Shown: positions 23,908 to 33,275 of the stretch, one piece after another
How positions within the stretch are numbered: position 1 is the stretch's first letter
How the letters are laid out: every line of letters starts with the position of its first letter
DNA from: Corynebacterium striatum ATCC 6940
Lineage (GTDB): Bacteria > Actinomycetota > Actinomycetes > Mycobacteriales > Mycobacteriaceae
Reading direction: 5' to 3'
Assembly (NCBI RefSeq): GCF_000159135.1
Contig: NZ_GG667523.1
Location: forward strand, 319,930-357,794
Length of the DNA stretch: 37,865 nucleotides
Position numbers and translations under genes: made by a program
The notes under the pieces: generated by a model
Database searches by the model: none
Seen by the model: only the letters and a program-made list of their open reading frames with translations
Told to the model about the DNA's origin: nothing

Positions 23908-25404
23908 ATGACGCGTTTGCTTGGTTTTGACCGTGAGAAGTACATCGAGATGCAGTCGGAGCACATCCATGAACGGCGCCAAGCTATCGGCGGCAAGCTG
24001 TATCTGGAGATGGGCGGCAAGCTTTTCGACGATATGCACGCCTCCCGCGTGCTGCCCGGGTTCACTCCAGACAACAAGATCGCCATGCTTGAGCGCATCA
24101 AAGACGATGTCGAGATCCTCATCTGCATCAACGCTAAGGACATCGAGCGTCAAAAGATGCGCGCTGACCTCGGAATCCTCTACGAAGATGACGTTTTGCG
24201 CTTGGTCGACGTCTTCCGTGGCCGTGGCTTCCTAGTAAACAACATCGTCATGACCCAGCTGGAGGATGGCAACAGCCAAGCTGAGGCCTTCATTGACCGC
24301 CTGGAGCGCCTTGGCCTGAGCGTTGCGCGCCACCGCGTTATCCCGGGTTATCCTTCCAACACAGACCTCATTGTTTCTGAGGAAGGCCTTGGCCGGAACG
24401 AGTACGCGGAAACCACGCGTGACCTGGTTGTCGTCACTGCGCCGGGGCCAGGCTCCGGCAAGCTGGCGACCGCCCTATCGCAGGTCTACCACGAGCACCA
24501 GCGCGGTGTGCAGGCTGGATACGCCAAGTTTGAGACCTTCCCGATCTGGAACCTGCCGCTCGATCACCCAGTGAACCTGGCTTACGAGGCCGCAACCGTT
24601 GACCTCAACGACGCAAACGTCATCGATCACTTCCACTTGAGCGCATACGGCGAATCCACGGTGAACTACAACCGCGATGTTGAGGCTTTCCCGCTGCTTA
24701 AGACCCTCCTGGAGAAGCTGACCGGCAACACCCCGTACCAGTCCCCGACGGACATGGGCGTCAACATGGCCGGCTTCTGCATCACCGATGACGAAGTCTG
24801 CCGTGAGGCCTCCAAGCAGGAGATTATTCGTCGCTACTTCAAGGCTTTGGTGGAAGAGGCGCGCCTCGGCCTAGATTCCACGCAGTCCGAGCGCGCGGCC
24901 GTCGTCATGGCGAAGGCCGGCATCAAGTCTGATGACCGCCCAGTAGTAGCGCCGGCGCGCAAGCGTGCCGCCGAAACTGACGAGCCCGCCTCTGCGTTGC
25001 AGCTTGCCGACGGCACCATCATCACCGGCCGCACTTCTGCGCTTCTGGGCTGCTCCGCTGCGATGCTGCTCAATGCGCTTAAGCATCTCGCCGGCATTGA
25101 CGATGAGATCCACCTGCTGAGTCCAGAGGCCATCGAACCGATCCAGAAGCTCAAGACCGAGTATCTGGGTTCGCGTAACCCGCGGTTGCATACGGACGAG
25201 GTTCTCATCGCGTTGTCTGCATCGGCGGCCAAGGATGAAAACGCCCGTAAGGCCATGGCTCAGCTGAAGAAGCTAGCTGGTTGCGATGTTCACACCACCA
25301 CGATTTTGGGCTCGGTGGATGAGGGAATCTTCCGCAATCTTGGGGTGCTCGTCACATCCGATCCAGTGTTCGCCCGCAAGCAGGCGCTTTACCAAAAGCG
25401 CTAA
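23908..25404 (+). CDS. DUF1846 domain-containing protein
   Basis: A 498-residue cytosolic protein matching the DUF1846 family over its whole length: [20 protein letters not shown] at the start, [41 protein letters not shown], and [20 protein letters not shown], which resembles a nucleotide-binding loop (about 177-195). The biochemical role is not established to my knowledge. The ATG has GGAAGG seven bases upstream. Its promoter lies in the AT-rich spacer. A 58-bp gap separates it from trhO. Confidence 0.88.
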   Translation: MTRLLGFDREKYIEMQSEHIHERRQAIGGKLYLEMGGKLFDDMHASRVLPGFTPDNKIAMLERIKDDVEILICINAKDIERQKMRADLGILYEDDVLRLVDVFRGRGFLVNNIVMTQLEDGNSQAEAFIDRLERLGLSVARHRVIPGYPSNTDLIVSEEGLGRNEYAETTRDLVVVTAPGPGSGKLATALSQVYHEHQRGVQAGYAKFETFPIWNLPLDHPVNLAYEAATVDLNDANVIDHFHLSAYGESTVNYNRDVEAFPLLKTLLEKLTGNTPYQSPTDMGVNMAGFCITDDEVCREASKQEIIRRYFKALVEEARLGLDSTQSERAAVVMAKAGIKSDDRPVVAPARKRAAETDEPASALQLADGTIITGRTSALLGCSAAMLLNALKHLAGIDDEIHLLSPEAIEPIQKLKTEYLGSRNPRLHTDEVLIALSASAAKDENARKAMAQLKKLAGCDVHTTTILGSVDEGIFRNLGVLVTSDPVFARKQALYQKR

Positions 25405-25449
25405 GTACGGAGTTTTCGGAAGAATTTAGGAAAAGAAACAGCTCAAGCA

Positions 25450-25455
25450 TAGAAT
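25450..25455 (+). promoter_or_regulatory. -10 box of a probable leaderless trhO transcript
   Basis: TAGAAT ends seven bases before the GTG start of trhO and no Shine-Dalgarno is present, the arrangement of leaderless actinobacterial mRNAs. No good -35 box is visible. Confidence 0.45.
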
Positions 25456-25462
25456 TAGTGGC

Positions 25463-26398
25463 GTGAGCCTTAGCAAAATTCTTCTGTACTACTGCTTTAC
25501 CCCAATTTCTGATCCCACGGCCGTCATGTTGTGGCAGCGCAATCTGTGCGAGAAGCTCGGACTGAAGGGTCGCATTCTCATCTCCGAACACGGTATCAAT
25601 GGCACCGTGGGCGGCGACATGAATGCCTGCAAGCGCTACGTTCGTGAGACCCGCGAATACCCAGGATTTAAGAAGATGGAATTCAAATGGTCCGATGGCG
25701 GCGCTGATGACTTCCCGCGCCTGTCGGTCAAGGTCCGTGACGAAATCGTGGCCTTTGGCGCGCCTGGTGAGCTCAAGGTGGACGAGAACGGCGTCGTCGG
25801 TGGCGGCGTTCACCTCAAGCCAGAAGAGGTTAACAAGCTGGTAGAAGAGCGCGGTGACGAAGTCGTGTTCTTTGACGGCCGCAACGCCATGGAAGCGGAG
25901 ATTGGCAAGTTTAAGAATGCCGTGGTGCCTGACGTCAAGACCACCCATGACTTCATCAAGGAAATCGAGTCCGGCAAGTATGACTGGATGAAGGACAAGC
26001 CTGTTGTCTCCTATTGCACCGGGGGTATCCGCTGCGAGATCCTCTCATCCCTGATGAAGAATCGCGGTTTCAAAGAGGTCTACCAAATTGACGGTGGCAT
26101 CGTGCGCTACGGCGAGAAGTTTGGCAATGACGGCCTGTGGGAAGGCTCGATGTATGTCTTCGACAAACGCATGCACCATGAGTTTGGGCAAGGGCTGCAA
26201 GATCCTGGCTTTATTCAGCTGGGGCACTGTGTGCACTGTGGAAAAGCAACGAACACGTTCCACAATTGCATTAATGAGGACACGTGCCGTCAGCAGATTC
26301 TAATTTGCGACGATTGCGTACAGCACGTTGAAACCCAGCACTGTGGGCGTCCAGAATGCGCGGAGGTCGCAGCTACAGCTGCAGCAACCAATGCTTAG
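25463..26398 (+). CDS. trhO: tRNA uridine(34) hydroxylase TrhO (UPF0176, rhodanese domain)
   Basis: Catalyses oxygen-dependent hydroxylation of U34 in certain tRNAs. 311 residues: an N-terminal acylphosphatase-like domain ([16 protein letters not shown], about 36-51), a central rhodanese domain with active-site loop C185-TGGIRC191-E, and a C-terminal Cys-rich part (CVHCGK...CDDC...CGRPEC) that probably binds metal. The GTG start at 25463 follows a -10 box closely. The stop codon lies within a 16-bp tandem duplication. Confidence 0.9.
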   Translation: MSLSKILLYYCFTPISDPTAVMLWQRNLCEKLGLKGRILISEHGINGTVGGDMNACKRYVRETREYPGFKKMEFKWSDGGADDFPRLSVKVRDEIVAFGAPGELKVDENGVVGGGVHLKPEEVNKLVEERGDEVVFFDGRNAMEAEIGKFKNAVVPDVKTTHDFIKEIESGKYDWMKDKPVVSYCTGGIRCEILSSLMKNRGFKEVYQIDGGIVRYGEKFGNDGLWEGSMYVFDKRMHHEFGQGLQDPGFIQLGHCVHCGKATNTFHNCINEDTCRQQILICDDCVQHVETQHCGRPECAEVAATAAATNA

Positions 26399-26426
26399 CT
26401 CGAGCAGAAATTAGCTCGAGCAGAAA
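26395..26426 (+). repeat. 16-bp perfect tandem duplication at the trhO stop
   Basis: TTAGCTCGAGCAGAAA occurs twice in a row (26395-26410 and 26411-26426). The first copy contains the TAG stop of trhO, so the duplication does not change the protein. It looks like a recent slippage or duplication. Confidence 0.85.
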
Positions 26427-26458
26427 ACGGTGCTCCTAGAGAAAGCTTTGGCTGAGGG

Positions 26459-26473
26459 AGCGCCGAAGGCGCT
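26459..26473 (-). terminator. short UUCG-loop hairpin after the membrane protein gene
   Basis: AGCGCC-GAA-GGCGCT. On the leftward strand the loop reads C-TTCG-G, the extra-stable UUCG tetraloop, four bases after the stop of the leftward gene. There is no clear T-run, so termination strength is uncertain. Confidence 0.45.
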
Positions 26474-26476
26474 GGG

Positions 26477-26953
26477 TTATCCGAGAGGGACGAGCAGGAT
26501 CTGGATATCGGTGATGCACCACAACATGAAGTTGCAGGCCATCACCCAAAAAATGGCCATCCACGAACGCCAACGTAAGTAGCGCTTGAGTTTGTGAATC
26601 ATGATGAGCGCCGTGCCAATCATGCCGATGAACGGGATGATTATGGTAGTGAAGGCAAAGAAGCGGCGCTGGCCGTTGGTGCATAGCCAGGTGGCGAGGG
26701 AGGCGTCGCAAAGCGCCCCGCCCTGGGAACGCGTAATAAGGGCTAGGACCAGTGCGTAAAGCCCGGAGGCGGCGAGGATTCCCAGCATGAAGTAAATTGC
26801 CTGAATCGTTGAACGGCGATTGGCTTTTGCAACGGCAAGAGGATCAGGTGCATCAGCGAGTTCATCAAACGTTGCTGGCTCGGGGCGCCGCAAGTTGGCA
26901 TAATCCGCATCAGTTGTCAGATCGTTTTCGGGATGCTCGTCAGTTGCACTCAT
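26477..26953 (-). CDS. conserved hypothetical membrane protein
   Basis: 158 residues. The first ~50 are acidic and cytosolic-looking ([21 protein letters not shown]). Three hydrophobic helices follow (about 52-72, 97-117 and 130-150), with a Cys pair in [12 protein letters not shown] between helices one and two. I do not recognise a named family, though the pattern fits small actinobacterial membrane proteins. The start is 10 bp after the universal stress protein stop, so the two are likely cotranscribed. Confidence 0.75.
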   Translation of the reverse strand: MSATDEHPENDLTTDADYANLRRPEPATFDELADAPDPLAVAKANRRSTIQAIYFMLGILAASGLYALVLALITRSQGGALCDASLATWLCTNGQRRFFAFTTIIIPFIGMIGTALIMIHKLKRYLRWRSWMAIFWVMACNFMLWCITDIQILLVPLG

Positions 26954-26963
26954 ACGCAGGAGT

Positions 26964-27950
26964 CTAGTCCTTAATCGGTGCCGAGTCGGAAGGCCGAACC
27001 ATCACTGGTACCCGAATGTGCGGGAGAAGCTCCGTAGCGGCTGAGCCGATAAACACGCGCTCGATGGGCCCCATTGGGGAGGAACCCATGCACATGATGT
27101 CGCCCTTCTTCCATTTCAAGGAATCAACTGCTCCTGCCCACCCATGCCCGGTTCCAATATCGGTGGAAATTTCCAGGCCGGGGTAGTGGTGGTCAACAAT
27201 GTCTTGCGCTCTGTCGAGCATTGCCAACGTATGTTCGTGCCAGCCCTTAGTGAGCTTGGAAGCGATGTCGACGGAGTCATGCAGAGGAGCATCAATAAGT
27301 CCCTCCGCATTGAAAGCCACGATGCGTAGGGGCAACTTCCACCTGTTTGCCAAACGGGCTGCATGAAGCAGTGCTGGGTCTTCAGAGTCGCCACGCTCGG
27401 TGAAGGCGAAGTTGATGCGTGTAACGCCATGCTTGGAAAGCTTGATGTCGCGCGGCGTGAGGCCGAGAGGAATGGGGGAAAAGTGCAAGAGCGCGTCTGC
27501 AGTAGAGCCAGCAAAGAACTTGCCCTTAGGAGCTGACTGATTTGCTCCCAACAAAATTGCGTCCGCGCAGAATTCAGTGGCCATCTCCGTGAGGAGTTGT
27601 GGCCGTGAAGGTCCAGCGAGGAGGACGGAAGGACGCTCATCTAGCTGTGAGTTATCGACTCCTGCTGCCTTGAGAGCGGCAAGCACGCTTTGCTCGCACT
27701 CAGCCTGTTCCTTTTTAAACCACTTCTTGTACTTGCCGCCGTGCTTGGTGAAAACTGTTGTGGCGCGTGGCACAGAAATAGTAGAGATCACTCTGATGCA
27801 AACCTTGGTGGACCTAGCCAACCAAGCTGCGTACTCGATCGCCTCCGTGCCCGTGGAGGACGGGCTCCACGAGACTAGAAGTCGAACAGGGTCGTTGGGG
27901 TCCTCTTTAGCGAGGGAAGCCCGCGACTCACAAGGGATATTCTTAGCCAT
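26964..27950 (-). CDS. tandem-domain universal stress protein
   Basis: 328 residues with two Usp domains (about 22-165 and 175-320). The second ends with [31 protein letters not shown], which fits the ATP-binding G-2x-G-9x-G(S/T) pattern; the first has [29 protein letters not shown], also close to it. Two-domain Usp proteins of actinobacteria typically respond to hypoxia or stationary phase. The ATG has no Shine-Dalgarno. A 7-bp inverted repeat (GCACCAA 27951-27957, TTGGTGC 27987-27993) lies immediately upstream and could be an operator. Confidence 0.87.
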   Translation of the reverse strand: MAKNIPCESRASLAKEDPNDPVRLLVSWSPSSTGTEAIEYAAWLARSTKVCIRVISTISVPRATTVFTKHGGKYKKWFKKEQAECEQSVLAALKAAGVDNSQLDERPSVLLAGPSRPQLLTEMATEFCADAILLGANQSAPKGKFFAGSTADALLHFSPIPLGLTPRDIKLSKHGVTRINFAFTERGDSEDPALLHAARLANRWKLPLRIVAFNAEGLIDAPLHDSVDIASKLTKGWHEHTLAMLDRAQDIVDHHYPGLEISTDIGTGHGWAGAVDSLKWKKGDIMCMGSSPMGPIERVFIGSAATELLPHIRVPVMVRPSDSAPIKD

Positions 27951-28090
27951 GCACCAATCAGTCCGGTGATCTATCTTGGGACGTTGTTGGTGCCATTATT
28001 AGTCGCTTGAGCGTACAAAATGAAATCTGCGGCGGGGGATCGATCGCGGTGAAGAAGATTGGTCTATTTACGCCCTGGGGTTGCCAGAGT

Positions 28091-28177
28091 TTAGTCCATG
28101 GTGGGGCGGTAAACGTCTGCGAGCTTAGAAATTAAGGTGCTCATCTGGTGCGCTTTGTCTAAATCCGAGGGTTCTAG
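28091..28177 (-). pseudogene. orphaned C-terminal segment of the MarR gene
   Basis: Directly after the TAG at 28178-28180 the same frame stays open for 28 codons (LEPSDLDKAHQMSTLISKLA...) and ends in a TAA at 28091-28093. The sequence reads as the missing C-terminal dimerisation helix of a MarR protein, so an amber mutation probably split the gene. Confidence 0.6.
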
Positions 28178-28564
28178 CTACTGGAGGATCTCAGCTAGGG
28201 CTGCGGCGCGTTGTCGAGAGACAATGTTGAGTTCTGACTCGCCTAGCTGGGTCAAAGCCACCAGGACGCCACGGCGATCCTTTTCATCGCGGCGTCGTTC
28301 CACGAAACCATCACGCTCTAATTGGTATAGGGCATTAGATGCCGTGGGCATTCGAATAAGTTCTGCCTGCGCAATGGTGCTTACTCGGGAAGGTCCCCGT
28401 AGGCGTAACTGATTCATGATCGACACCTGTGAGGTGGTGAGGGACGTACCTTCGGTTGTGCGCTGGAAGATAAGCATTAGCTTGTTCAACGCGGGTTGAA
28501 TGTTGCGCGCGACGTTAAGAGCGTCCTCATAGTTGGAGGGGGAGGCGGCGGCTTGTTCACTCAT
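28178..28564 (-). CDS. MarR-family regulator, truncated by an in-frame TAG
   Basis: 128 residues up to the TAG. The winged helix is clear: TSQVSIMNQLRLRGPSRVSTIAQAELIRMPTASNALYQLERDGFVERRRDEKDRRGVLVALTQLG, with the wing motif DEKDRRG. Restoring the stop codon would give 157 residues, the usual MarR length. The truncated form ends in the helix after the wing (RAAALAEILQ) and lacks the last helix that contributes to the dimer. It may be non-functional or a changed regulator. The neighbours (usp and DUF5318) do not reveal its ligand. Confidence 0.75.
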   Translation of the reverse strand: MSEQAAASPSNYEDALNVARNIQPALNKLMLIFQRTTEGTSLTTSQVSIMNQLRLRGPSRVSTIAQAELIRMPTASNALYQLERDGFVERRRDEKDRRGVLVALTQLGESELNIVSRQRAAALAEILQ

Positions 28565-28759
28565 AAAAAGTAATAATAGCGACCGTTTGCAGCCGACGGT
28601 AGTTAGGTGGCTAAAAAATTAGGTTTTGGGTTTGAAAATTTATTGAGGGGAGCGTAAGGGAACAATCTCTTTCATTAAAGTGTTTGAGAAGTCGGTGGAA
28701 GAAGGCCATCTCCGCAAAATTGTTAGGAAGAGAAGCGAGAGAAAAGGAGGGCAGATGCT
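28565..28759. other. 195-bp intergenic region, MarR / DUF5318
   Basis: A-T-rich divergent promoter region. ACCGT-TTGCAGCCG-ACGGT at 28582-28600 is a 5-bp inverted repeat close to the MarR start, and its TTTGCAGCCGACGGT recurs at 29021-29035 inside the DUF5318 gene. It could be an operator; no firm promoter was identified. Confidence 0.3.
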
Positions 28760-29125
28760 TTGAGCCTTTCTTTTAAGCACATTATTTCTCATGAATGGGA
28801 GCGGGCCCAGCATCTCAAGGAGTATCGAGCGGGCCGAGTAGATAGGAGCGAGCTTTGCGACGCCGACTTCCTTCTGCGTGCTGCGGCTGAATACCACGGC
28901 GTCGATATGGCGAAACGGTGCCCGATGTGTGAAGCGCCGATGTGCTTGACCACATGGGTATATGGCGAAGAGTTGGGGCGTCGCGCTGGAAGCGCACGAA
29001 ATGCGGAAGAAATCGCAGAATTTGCAGCCGACGGTCTCGAATTTACGGTTCACTGGGTCGAAGTTTGTACGGCATGCCGTTGGAACCACCTATTGCGTGC
29101 GGCAACAGCCTATGATGAAGGTTAG
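28760..29125 (+). CDS. DUF5318 family protein
   Basis: A 121-residue cytosolic protein found next to the class A PBP in actinobacteria (Rv0049 position in M. tuberculosis). Two Cys clusters (CPMCEAPMC at about 54-62 and CTAC at about 103-106) suggest a zinc site. The start is a TTG; AAGGAGG lies 10-11 bases upstream, and the nearby ATG at 28755 hits a stop at once. Function is unknown. The conserved position suggests a role tied to cell-wall synthesis. Confidence 0.85.
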   Translation: MSLSFKHIISHEWERAQHLKEYRAGRVDRSELCDADFLLRAAAEYHGVDMAKRCPMCEAPMCLTTWVYGEELGRRAGSARNAEEIAEFAADGLEFTVHWVEVCTACRWNHLLRAATAYDEG

Positions 29126-29203
29126 TTTTTGGCTCGGCCGTTGAGGCCGGTAATCTGCATTTATTTAAGAAAATCCGCCCATGATTGATGAGGACACGAA
29201 GCA

Positions 29204-31414
29204 GTGACCGAAAAGGAATCTGCCCCTAAAAAAGCGGGGCGTCACGTTTATAAATCCACGAAGCAGCGCAAACGACGTCGCTGGCCGTGGATTGTGCTGA
29301 TAATTGCCTTGGTATTGGTAGCTGTACCGGCAGGCCTTTTTGCCTATGCATACTCCCAATACAACGTTCCTGAGCCAAAGGAGCTTCAAGCAAATCAGGT
29401 TTCCACGATTGTGGCTGGGGACGGTACCACCCAATTGGCTAAGTTGGTTCCGCCAGAAGGCAACCGCACCCAGGTCAAACTCGATGAAGTCCCCGACTAC
29501 GTCGAAGATTCTGTGCTTTCTGCTGAGGACCGTGAGTTTTGGACCAACTCCGGATTTTCCTTCACCGGCTTGGGACGCGCAGTCTTGGGCAAGCTGACTG
29601 GTGATTCAACCGCAGGCGGTGGTTCAACAATCACTCAGCAGTATGTCAAGAACACGCTGGTTGGTGACGAGTATTCCTATGTGCGTAAGATCCGCGAGCT
29701 TATCTATTCCATCAAGATGACTAACGAATGGTCCAAGGAAGACATTCTGCAGGCATACCTCAACACGGTCTACTTTGGTCGTAACGCCTACGGAATCCAG
29801 GCAGCTTCCAACGCATACTTCAATAAAGATGCCAAGGATCTGACGGTTGAGGAAGGCGCAATGCTCGCCGGCCTTATTCAGTCTCCTTCTGTCCTTGACC
29901 CGCGCGTGGACGAGGAAAGCTCGAAGGCTCGCTGGAACTATGTTCTTGACGGTTTGGTTGAGATGGGCGATCTGGACGCTACTCAGCGTGCGCAGATGCA
30001 GTTCCCGCAGACGCGTGATCCTGCCGAGTATTCCGCTTATACAGAGGCGCCAGGCGCCTACGGACATATTAAAAACCAGGTTATTGCCGAGCTGGAACGC
30101 GTTGGCATCACCGAGGATCAGGTCGCTACGGGCGGTCTGAAAATCACCACGACCATTGACATGAACGTGCAGAATGCTTCCACCGAGGCTGTTGATGGGC
30201 AGCTGCAGTCTTTGCAGGAGGATGCCCGCGCTGCGGCTGTGACCATTGACCCTGCTTCTGGTGCTGTGCGCGGCTACTTCGGCGGCCACGAGTCGACCGG
30301 CTGGGATTATGCCAACGCCGGCCTGCAGACGGGTTCGACGTTTAAGATCTTCGCCCTTGCGGCGGCCCTTCAGCAAGGCATCGGCCTGGACACGTATTAC
30401 TCCTCTGCGCCGTACCAGCTCCCTGGTTCTCAGGTAGTCACAAACGTCGGTGGCGGCTGCGGTAACTGTTCCATCGCGGAGGCATTGAAGAACTCGTTCA
30501 ATACCTCGTTCCTGCGTCTGCAGGCGGATCTAGAAAACGGCACTCAGGATACTGCCGACATGGCGCATGCGTTGGGCATTGCTAAGTCTCTGCCTGGCAT
30601 TGAAAAGACATTGACTGAAAATGGTGGGGCTCCATACGAGGGCGTTGTTCTGGGTCAGTACCAGTCTCGCCCACTCGACATGGCAAGCGCTATGGCGACG
30701 CTGACAAACGGCGGCGTTTGGCATCAGCCTCACTTCGTGCAAAAGGTCGAAACTACCGGTGGCGAAGTTCTGTATGAATTCAACGACAACGGTGGTGAGC
30801 GTCGAGTTTCAGCCAACGTGGCTAACAATGTTCTTAAGGCAATGCTTCCTATTGCGGGTTGGTCTAACGGAGCTCTGGCCGGCGGCCGCGCATCTGCGTC
30901 CAAGACGGGTACTACTCAGTTGGGTAACACCGGAACCAACAAGGACGCGTGGATGATTGGTTCGACCCCGCAGCTGGCTACGGCAGTTTGGGTAGGTACC
31001 GCTGACAACACCTCCGCCATTTTCAATTCTTATGGCGGAATCATGTATGGCTCTGATGCGCCTACCCGTATCTGGAAGCAGATCTTGGATACTTCCTTGG
31101 TTAACTCGGAGTACCAATCCTTCCCAACGGCATACCCGATCCGTTATGGAAGCGGGAACTGGGGCAGCGGGTACACGGGCTCTTATGGCTCCTCAACGGA
31201 ATACGGCAATCGTTACGGCAACAACGATGATGCTCCAGAGGAGACTGCAAACCCAGAATCCCCTGCTCCTGGCGAACAACCTGCGCCTTCCCCACACCAG
31301 CCTGCAGCGCCTCCGGCAGCGCCTGCTCAGCCGGAGGCACCAGCCCCAGACGTTCCTTCGCTGGAAGACATCATTAATGGTCAAGGTGACTTGGCTGAAC
31401 TTTTAAGACCGTAG
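29204..31414 (+). CDS. class A penicillin-binding protein (PonA1-like)
   Basis: Bifunctional peptidoglycan glycosyltransferase and transpeptidase at the outer face of the membrane. 736 residues: a basic cytosolic tail, one membrane helix (about 28-50), a GT51 domain with EDREFW (108-113) and GGSTITQQYVKN (139-150), and a transpeptidase domain with S378-TFK, S431-FN and KTGT at 567-570. The last ~90 residues are Gly/Ser/Tyr- then Pro/Ala-rich, like the tail of mycobacterial PonA1. The start is GTG 29204 with GAGGA upstream; an in-frame stop just before it rules out a longer protein. Position matches ponA1 (Rv0050). Confidence 0.94.
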   Translation: MTEKESAPKKAGRHVYKSTKQRKRRRWPWIVLIIALVLVAVPAGLFAYAYSQYNVPEPKELQANQVSTIVAGDGTTQLAKLVPPEGNRTQVKLDEVPDYVEDSVLSAEDREFWTNSGFSFTGLGRAVLGKLTGDSTAGGGSTITQQYVKNTLVGDEYSYVRKIRELIYSIKMTNEWSKEDILQAYLNTVYFGRNAYGIQAASNAYFNKDAKDLTVEEGAMLAGLIQSPSVLDPRVDEESSKARWNYVLDGLVEMGDLDATQRAQMQFPQTRDPAEYSAYTEAPGAYGHIKNQVIAELERVGITEDQVATGGLKITTTIDMNVQNASTEAVDGQLQSLQEDARAAAVTIDPASGAVRGYFGGHESTGWDYANAGLQTGSTFKIFALAAALQQGIGLDTYYSSAPYQLPGSQVVTNVGGGCGNCSIAEALKNSFNTSFLRLQADLENGTQDTADMAHALGIAKSLPGIEKTLTENGGAPYEGVVLGQYQSRPLDMASAMATLTNGGVWHQPHFVQKVETTGGEVLYEFNDNGGERRVSANVANNVLKAMLPIAGWSNGALAGGRASASKTGTTQLGNTGTNKDAWMIGSTPQLATAVWVGTADNTSAIFNSYGGIMYGSDAPTRIWKQILDTSLVNSEYQSFPTAYPIRYGSGNWGSGYTGSYGSSTEYGNRYGNNDDAPEETANPESPAPGEQPAPSPHQPAAPPAAPAQPEAPAPDVPSLEDIINGQGDLAELLRP

Positions 31415-31423
31415 GAGAGGAAC

Positions 31424-32878
31424 GTGACTGATGAGGCCCTCAAGACCGTGAAGACGGTTGGAAAGTCCCACTCGGCTGTGCGTGGCGCCTCTGCCGAAGG
31501 CCGCATTCCGCTTAATCGTGAACCTTTTGCACACGACATCATCGAGTTTTTCGGTGGCCCGCGTGGCCGTTTTGCCCGCACCTTACCTGGTCAATGGATG
31601 TCGCCATTGCGCGCGATTATTGGTGTGTCCTGGATTTTCCTCGCGCTGGGCTTTCTGAGTAAGGCCAACTGCGCAGGAAGCCGCACAGGGGACGACGGAG
31701 TCATTTCCTTGAACTGGGATGGCAACCGTCAATACACGTCTTTCTGCTACAACGACATCGTCCCGCTCTATGGCGGCCGCGGCTTGGACCAAGGCGGATT
31801 TCCCTATGCGTATTCGTGGCAAGAAGGTGACCTGACTAGGTACATGGAATACCCGGTTCTGGCGGGTATGTTCCAAGGATTGATGGGTTGGACTTCACGA
31901 GTCACGTATCCAATTGGTGAGTTCTTCGGCGTAGCGGATGCCGGTTGGTATTTCGGAGTCACCGCGCTCGTGCTTTCCTGCATTTGGATCGGTACGGTCT
32001 ACATGGTTTTCCAGCTCACTGGAAACCGTGCATGGGATACGATGCTCATGGCCGCGAGCCCCCTCGTTGTCATTCATGCCTTTACAAACTGGGATATCCC
32101 GTCCATTGCGTTTATGGTCGGTGCGCTCTTTGCGGTGACCCGCGGTAAGAATTGGCTTGCAGGTATTTTGATTGGCCTCGGAACTGCTTTCAAACTGTGG
32201 CCGTTGTTTATCTTGGGCGCGTTTTTTGTCCTCGCGGCGCGTAACAAGAGGTGGGCACCATTCGGTGCGATGTTCGGCGGAACCGTAATCTCTTGGCTAG
32301 TCGTCAACGTTCCAGTGGCGTTGAAGTACCCGGACGCGTGGCGTGAGTTTTTCCGACTCAACGAAGAGCGCGGCGCTGAATGGACCACAATTTATGCGTT
32401 GATCAACCGCTATGCCGAAAATGGCCTCACCCCAGAATTCCTCAATAGCTTCACGCTGCCAGCATTCTTGCTGGGATGCGCAGCTATCGGCATCTTTGGT
32501 TTGCGCGCTCGCCGCGAGCCGCGTGTGGCTGAGCTCATTTACCTGATCGTGATGGCCTTCTTGCTCATCAATAAGGTTTGGTCGCCGCAGTATTCCATTT
32601 GGTTGGTTGTTCCAGCTTTGCTTGCTCTCCCGCGTTGGCGCCTGTTGTTGAGCTGGATGCTTGTCGACGCCATGGTATGGCCAGTCCTCATGTGGCACAT
32701 GTTGGGCGCGGAAAATAAAGGCATCGATCATGAACTGCTCGACCTCTTTGTGATTGGCCGTGACACCTTCATCGTTATTATCGGAATTCTTATCATCCGC
32801 CAAATGCTGGGCAAGTCCGTGGACAAGGTACGTGCAGCACATGGTGGCCGTGATCCTCTTGCTGGAGACTTTGTCTAA
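31424..32878 (+). CDS. GT87-family membrane glycosyltransferase (Rv0051-like)
   Basis: A 484-residue polytopic protein of about ten helices, of the DUF2029/GT87 class of polyprenyl-phosphate-mannose-dependent alpha-mannosyltransferases. After a cytosolic N-terminus of ~60 residues, the first external loop contains the acidic SWQEGDLTRYMEYPVL; AFTNWDIPSIAFMVGALF and GLGTAFKLWPLFILGAFF are typical of the fold. It begins nine bases after the PBP stop, with GTAGGAGAGG before the GTG, and ends overlapping the next gene by one base. Its acceptor is unknown; a cell-envelope polysaccharide is likely. Confidence 0.85.
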   Translation: MTDEALKTVKTVGKSHSAVRGASAEGRIPLNREPFAHDIIEFFGGPRGRFARTLPGQWMSPLRAIIGVSWIFLALGFLSKANCAGSRTGDDGVISLNWDGNRQYTSFCYNDIVPLYGGRGLDQGGFPYAYSWQEGDLTRYMEYPVLAGMFQGLMGWTSRVTYPIGEFFGVADAGWYFGVTALVLSCIWIGTVYMVFQLTGNRAWDTMLMAASPLVVIHAFTNWDIPSIAFMVGALFAVTRGKNWLAGILIGLGTAFKLWPLFILGAFFVLAARNKRWAPFGAMFGGTVISWLVVNVPVALKYPDAWREFFRLNEERGAEWTTIYALINRYAENGLTPEFLNSFTLPAFLLGCAAIGIFGLRARREPRVAELIYLIVMAFLLINKVWSPQYSIWLVVPALLALPRWRLLLSWMLVDAMVWPVLMWHMLGAENKGIDHELLDLFVIGRDTFIVIIGILIIRQMLGKSVDKVRAAHGGRDPLAGDFV

Positions 32879-33066
32879 TGCTCATCACCGTCGTAGGAAT
32901 AATTTCTATTTTTCTCGGATTCTGCTGCGTGATGGGTGCGTACTACCTATATCAACGCAGCGAGGATCGGCGCTGGCCCATCCTTTTGGGCCTGCTGGCC
33001 TTGTTGTTTCTCACCGTAATTCCAGCAGGAAGTGCCATCTTCTTCGCCACCACGATGCGTAGTTAG
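32878..33066 (+). CDS. small two-helix membrane protein
   Basis: 62 residues with hydrophobic segments at about 2-23 and 35-57, joined by the polar YQRSEDRRWP. The ATG overlaps the upstream TAA (TAATG), so it is translated with the GT87 gene. A clear terminator follows. No recognised domain; it matches the position of short membrane proteins in this block of other actinobacteria. Confidence 0.75.
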   Translation: MLITVVGIISIFLGFCCVMGAYYLYQRSEDRRWPILLGLLALLFLTVIPAGSAIFFATTMRS

Positions 33067-33125
33067 TGTCAAAACGGTACCGCGCTTGGCTCTTGATGAT
33101 TAAGCACAGCGCAAGCACTGATTCT

Positions 33126-33160
33126 CCCCAACGGCTTTCCCCCGTTGGGGATTTCTTTTT
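33126..33160 (+). terminator. rho-independent terminator
   Basis: CCCCAACGG (33126-33134) pairs with CCGTTGGGG (33142-33150), followed by ATTTCTTTTT. It ends the PBP-GT87-membrane protein unit and separates it from the rpsF operon. Confidence 0.9.
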
Positions 33161-33231
33161 GGCCGGTCAATGCGCTATTGTGATGAGGTTGCTTGACGCA
33201 ACGTACCCTCCTGCCATGTCCGCAAAGGTGA

Positions 33232-33264
33232 TATGGCCGAAAACAATTACTAGACCATAGGAGG
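33232..33264 (+). promoter_or_regulatory. hairpin abutting the rpsF ribosome-binding site
   Basis: TATGG (33232-33236) can pair with CCATA (33255-33259), whose last base begins the AGGAGG of rpsF. The stem encloses CCGAAAACAATTACTAGA. Bacterial rpsF leaders often carry an RNA motif bound by the S6:S18 complex with a conserved CCG; a CCG is present at 33237-33239. The match is suggestive only. Confidence 0.35.
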
Positions 33265-33275
33265 TGATGAGGTCC

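Noticed and set aside
23782..24153. 123-codon leftward ORF upstream of the unassigned hairpin
   Set aside because: Would have explained the terminator-like hairpin at 23720-23759 as its own terminator, but it is antisense to the well-supported DUF1846 gene and has no domain.
28640..29089. 149-codon leftward ORF opposite DUF5318
   Set aside because: The DUF5318 protein on the other strand has a ribosome-binding site, conserved Cys clusters and the right gene order.
33126..33160. Riboswitch ahead of rpsF
   Set aside because: The hairpin has a perfect stem and T-run and follows a gene end; it is an ordinary terminator.
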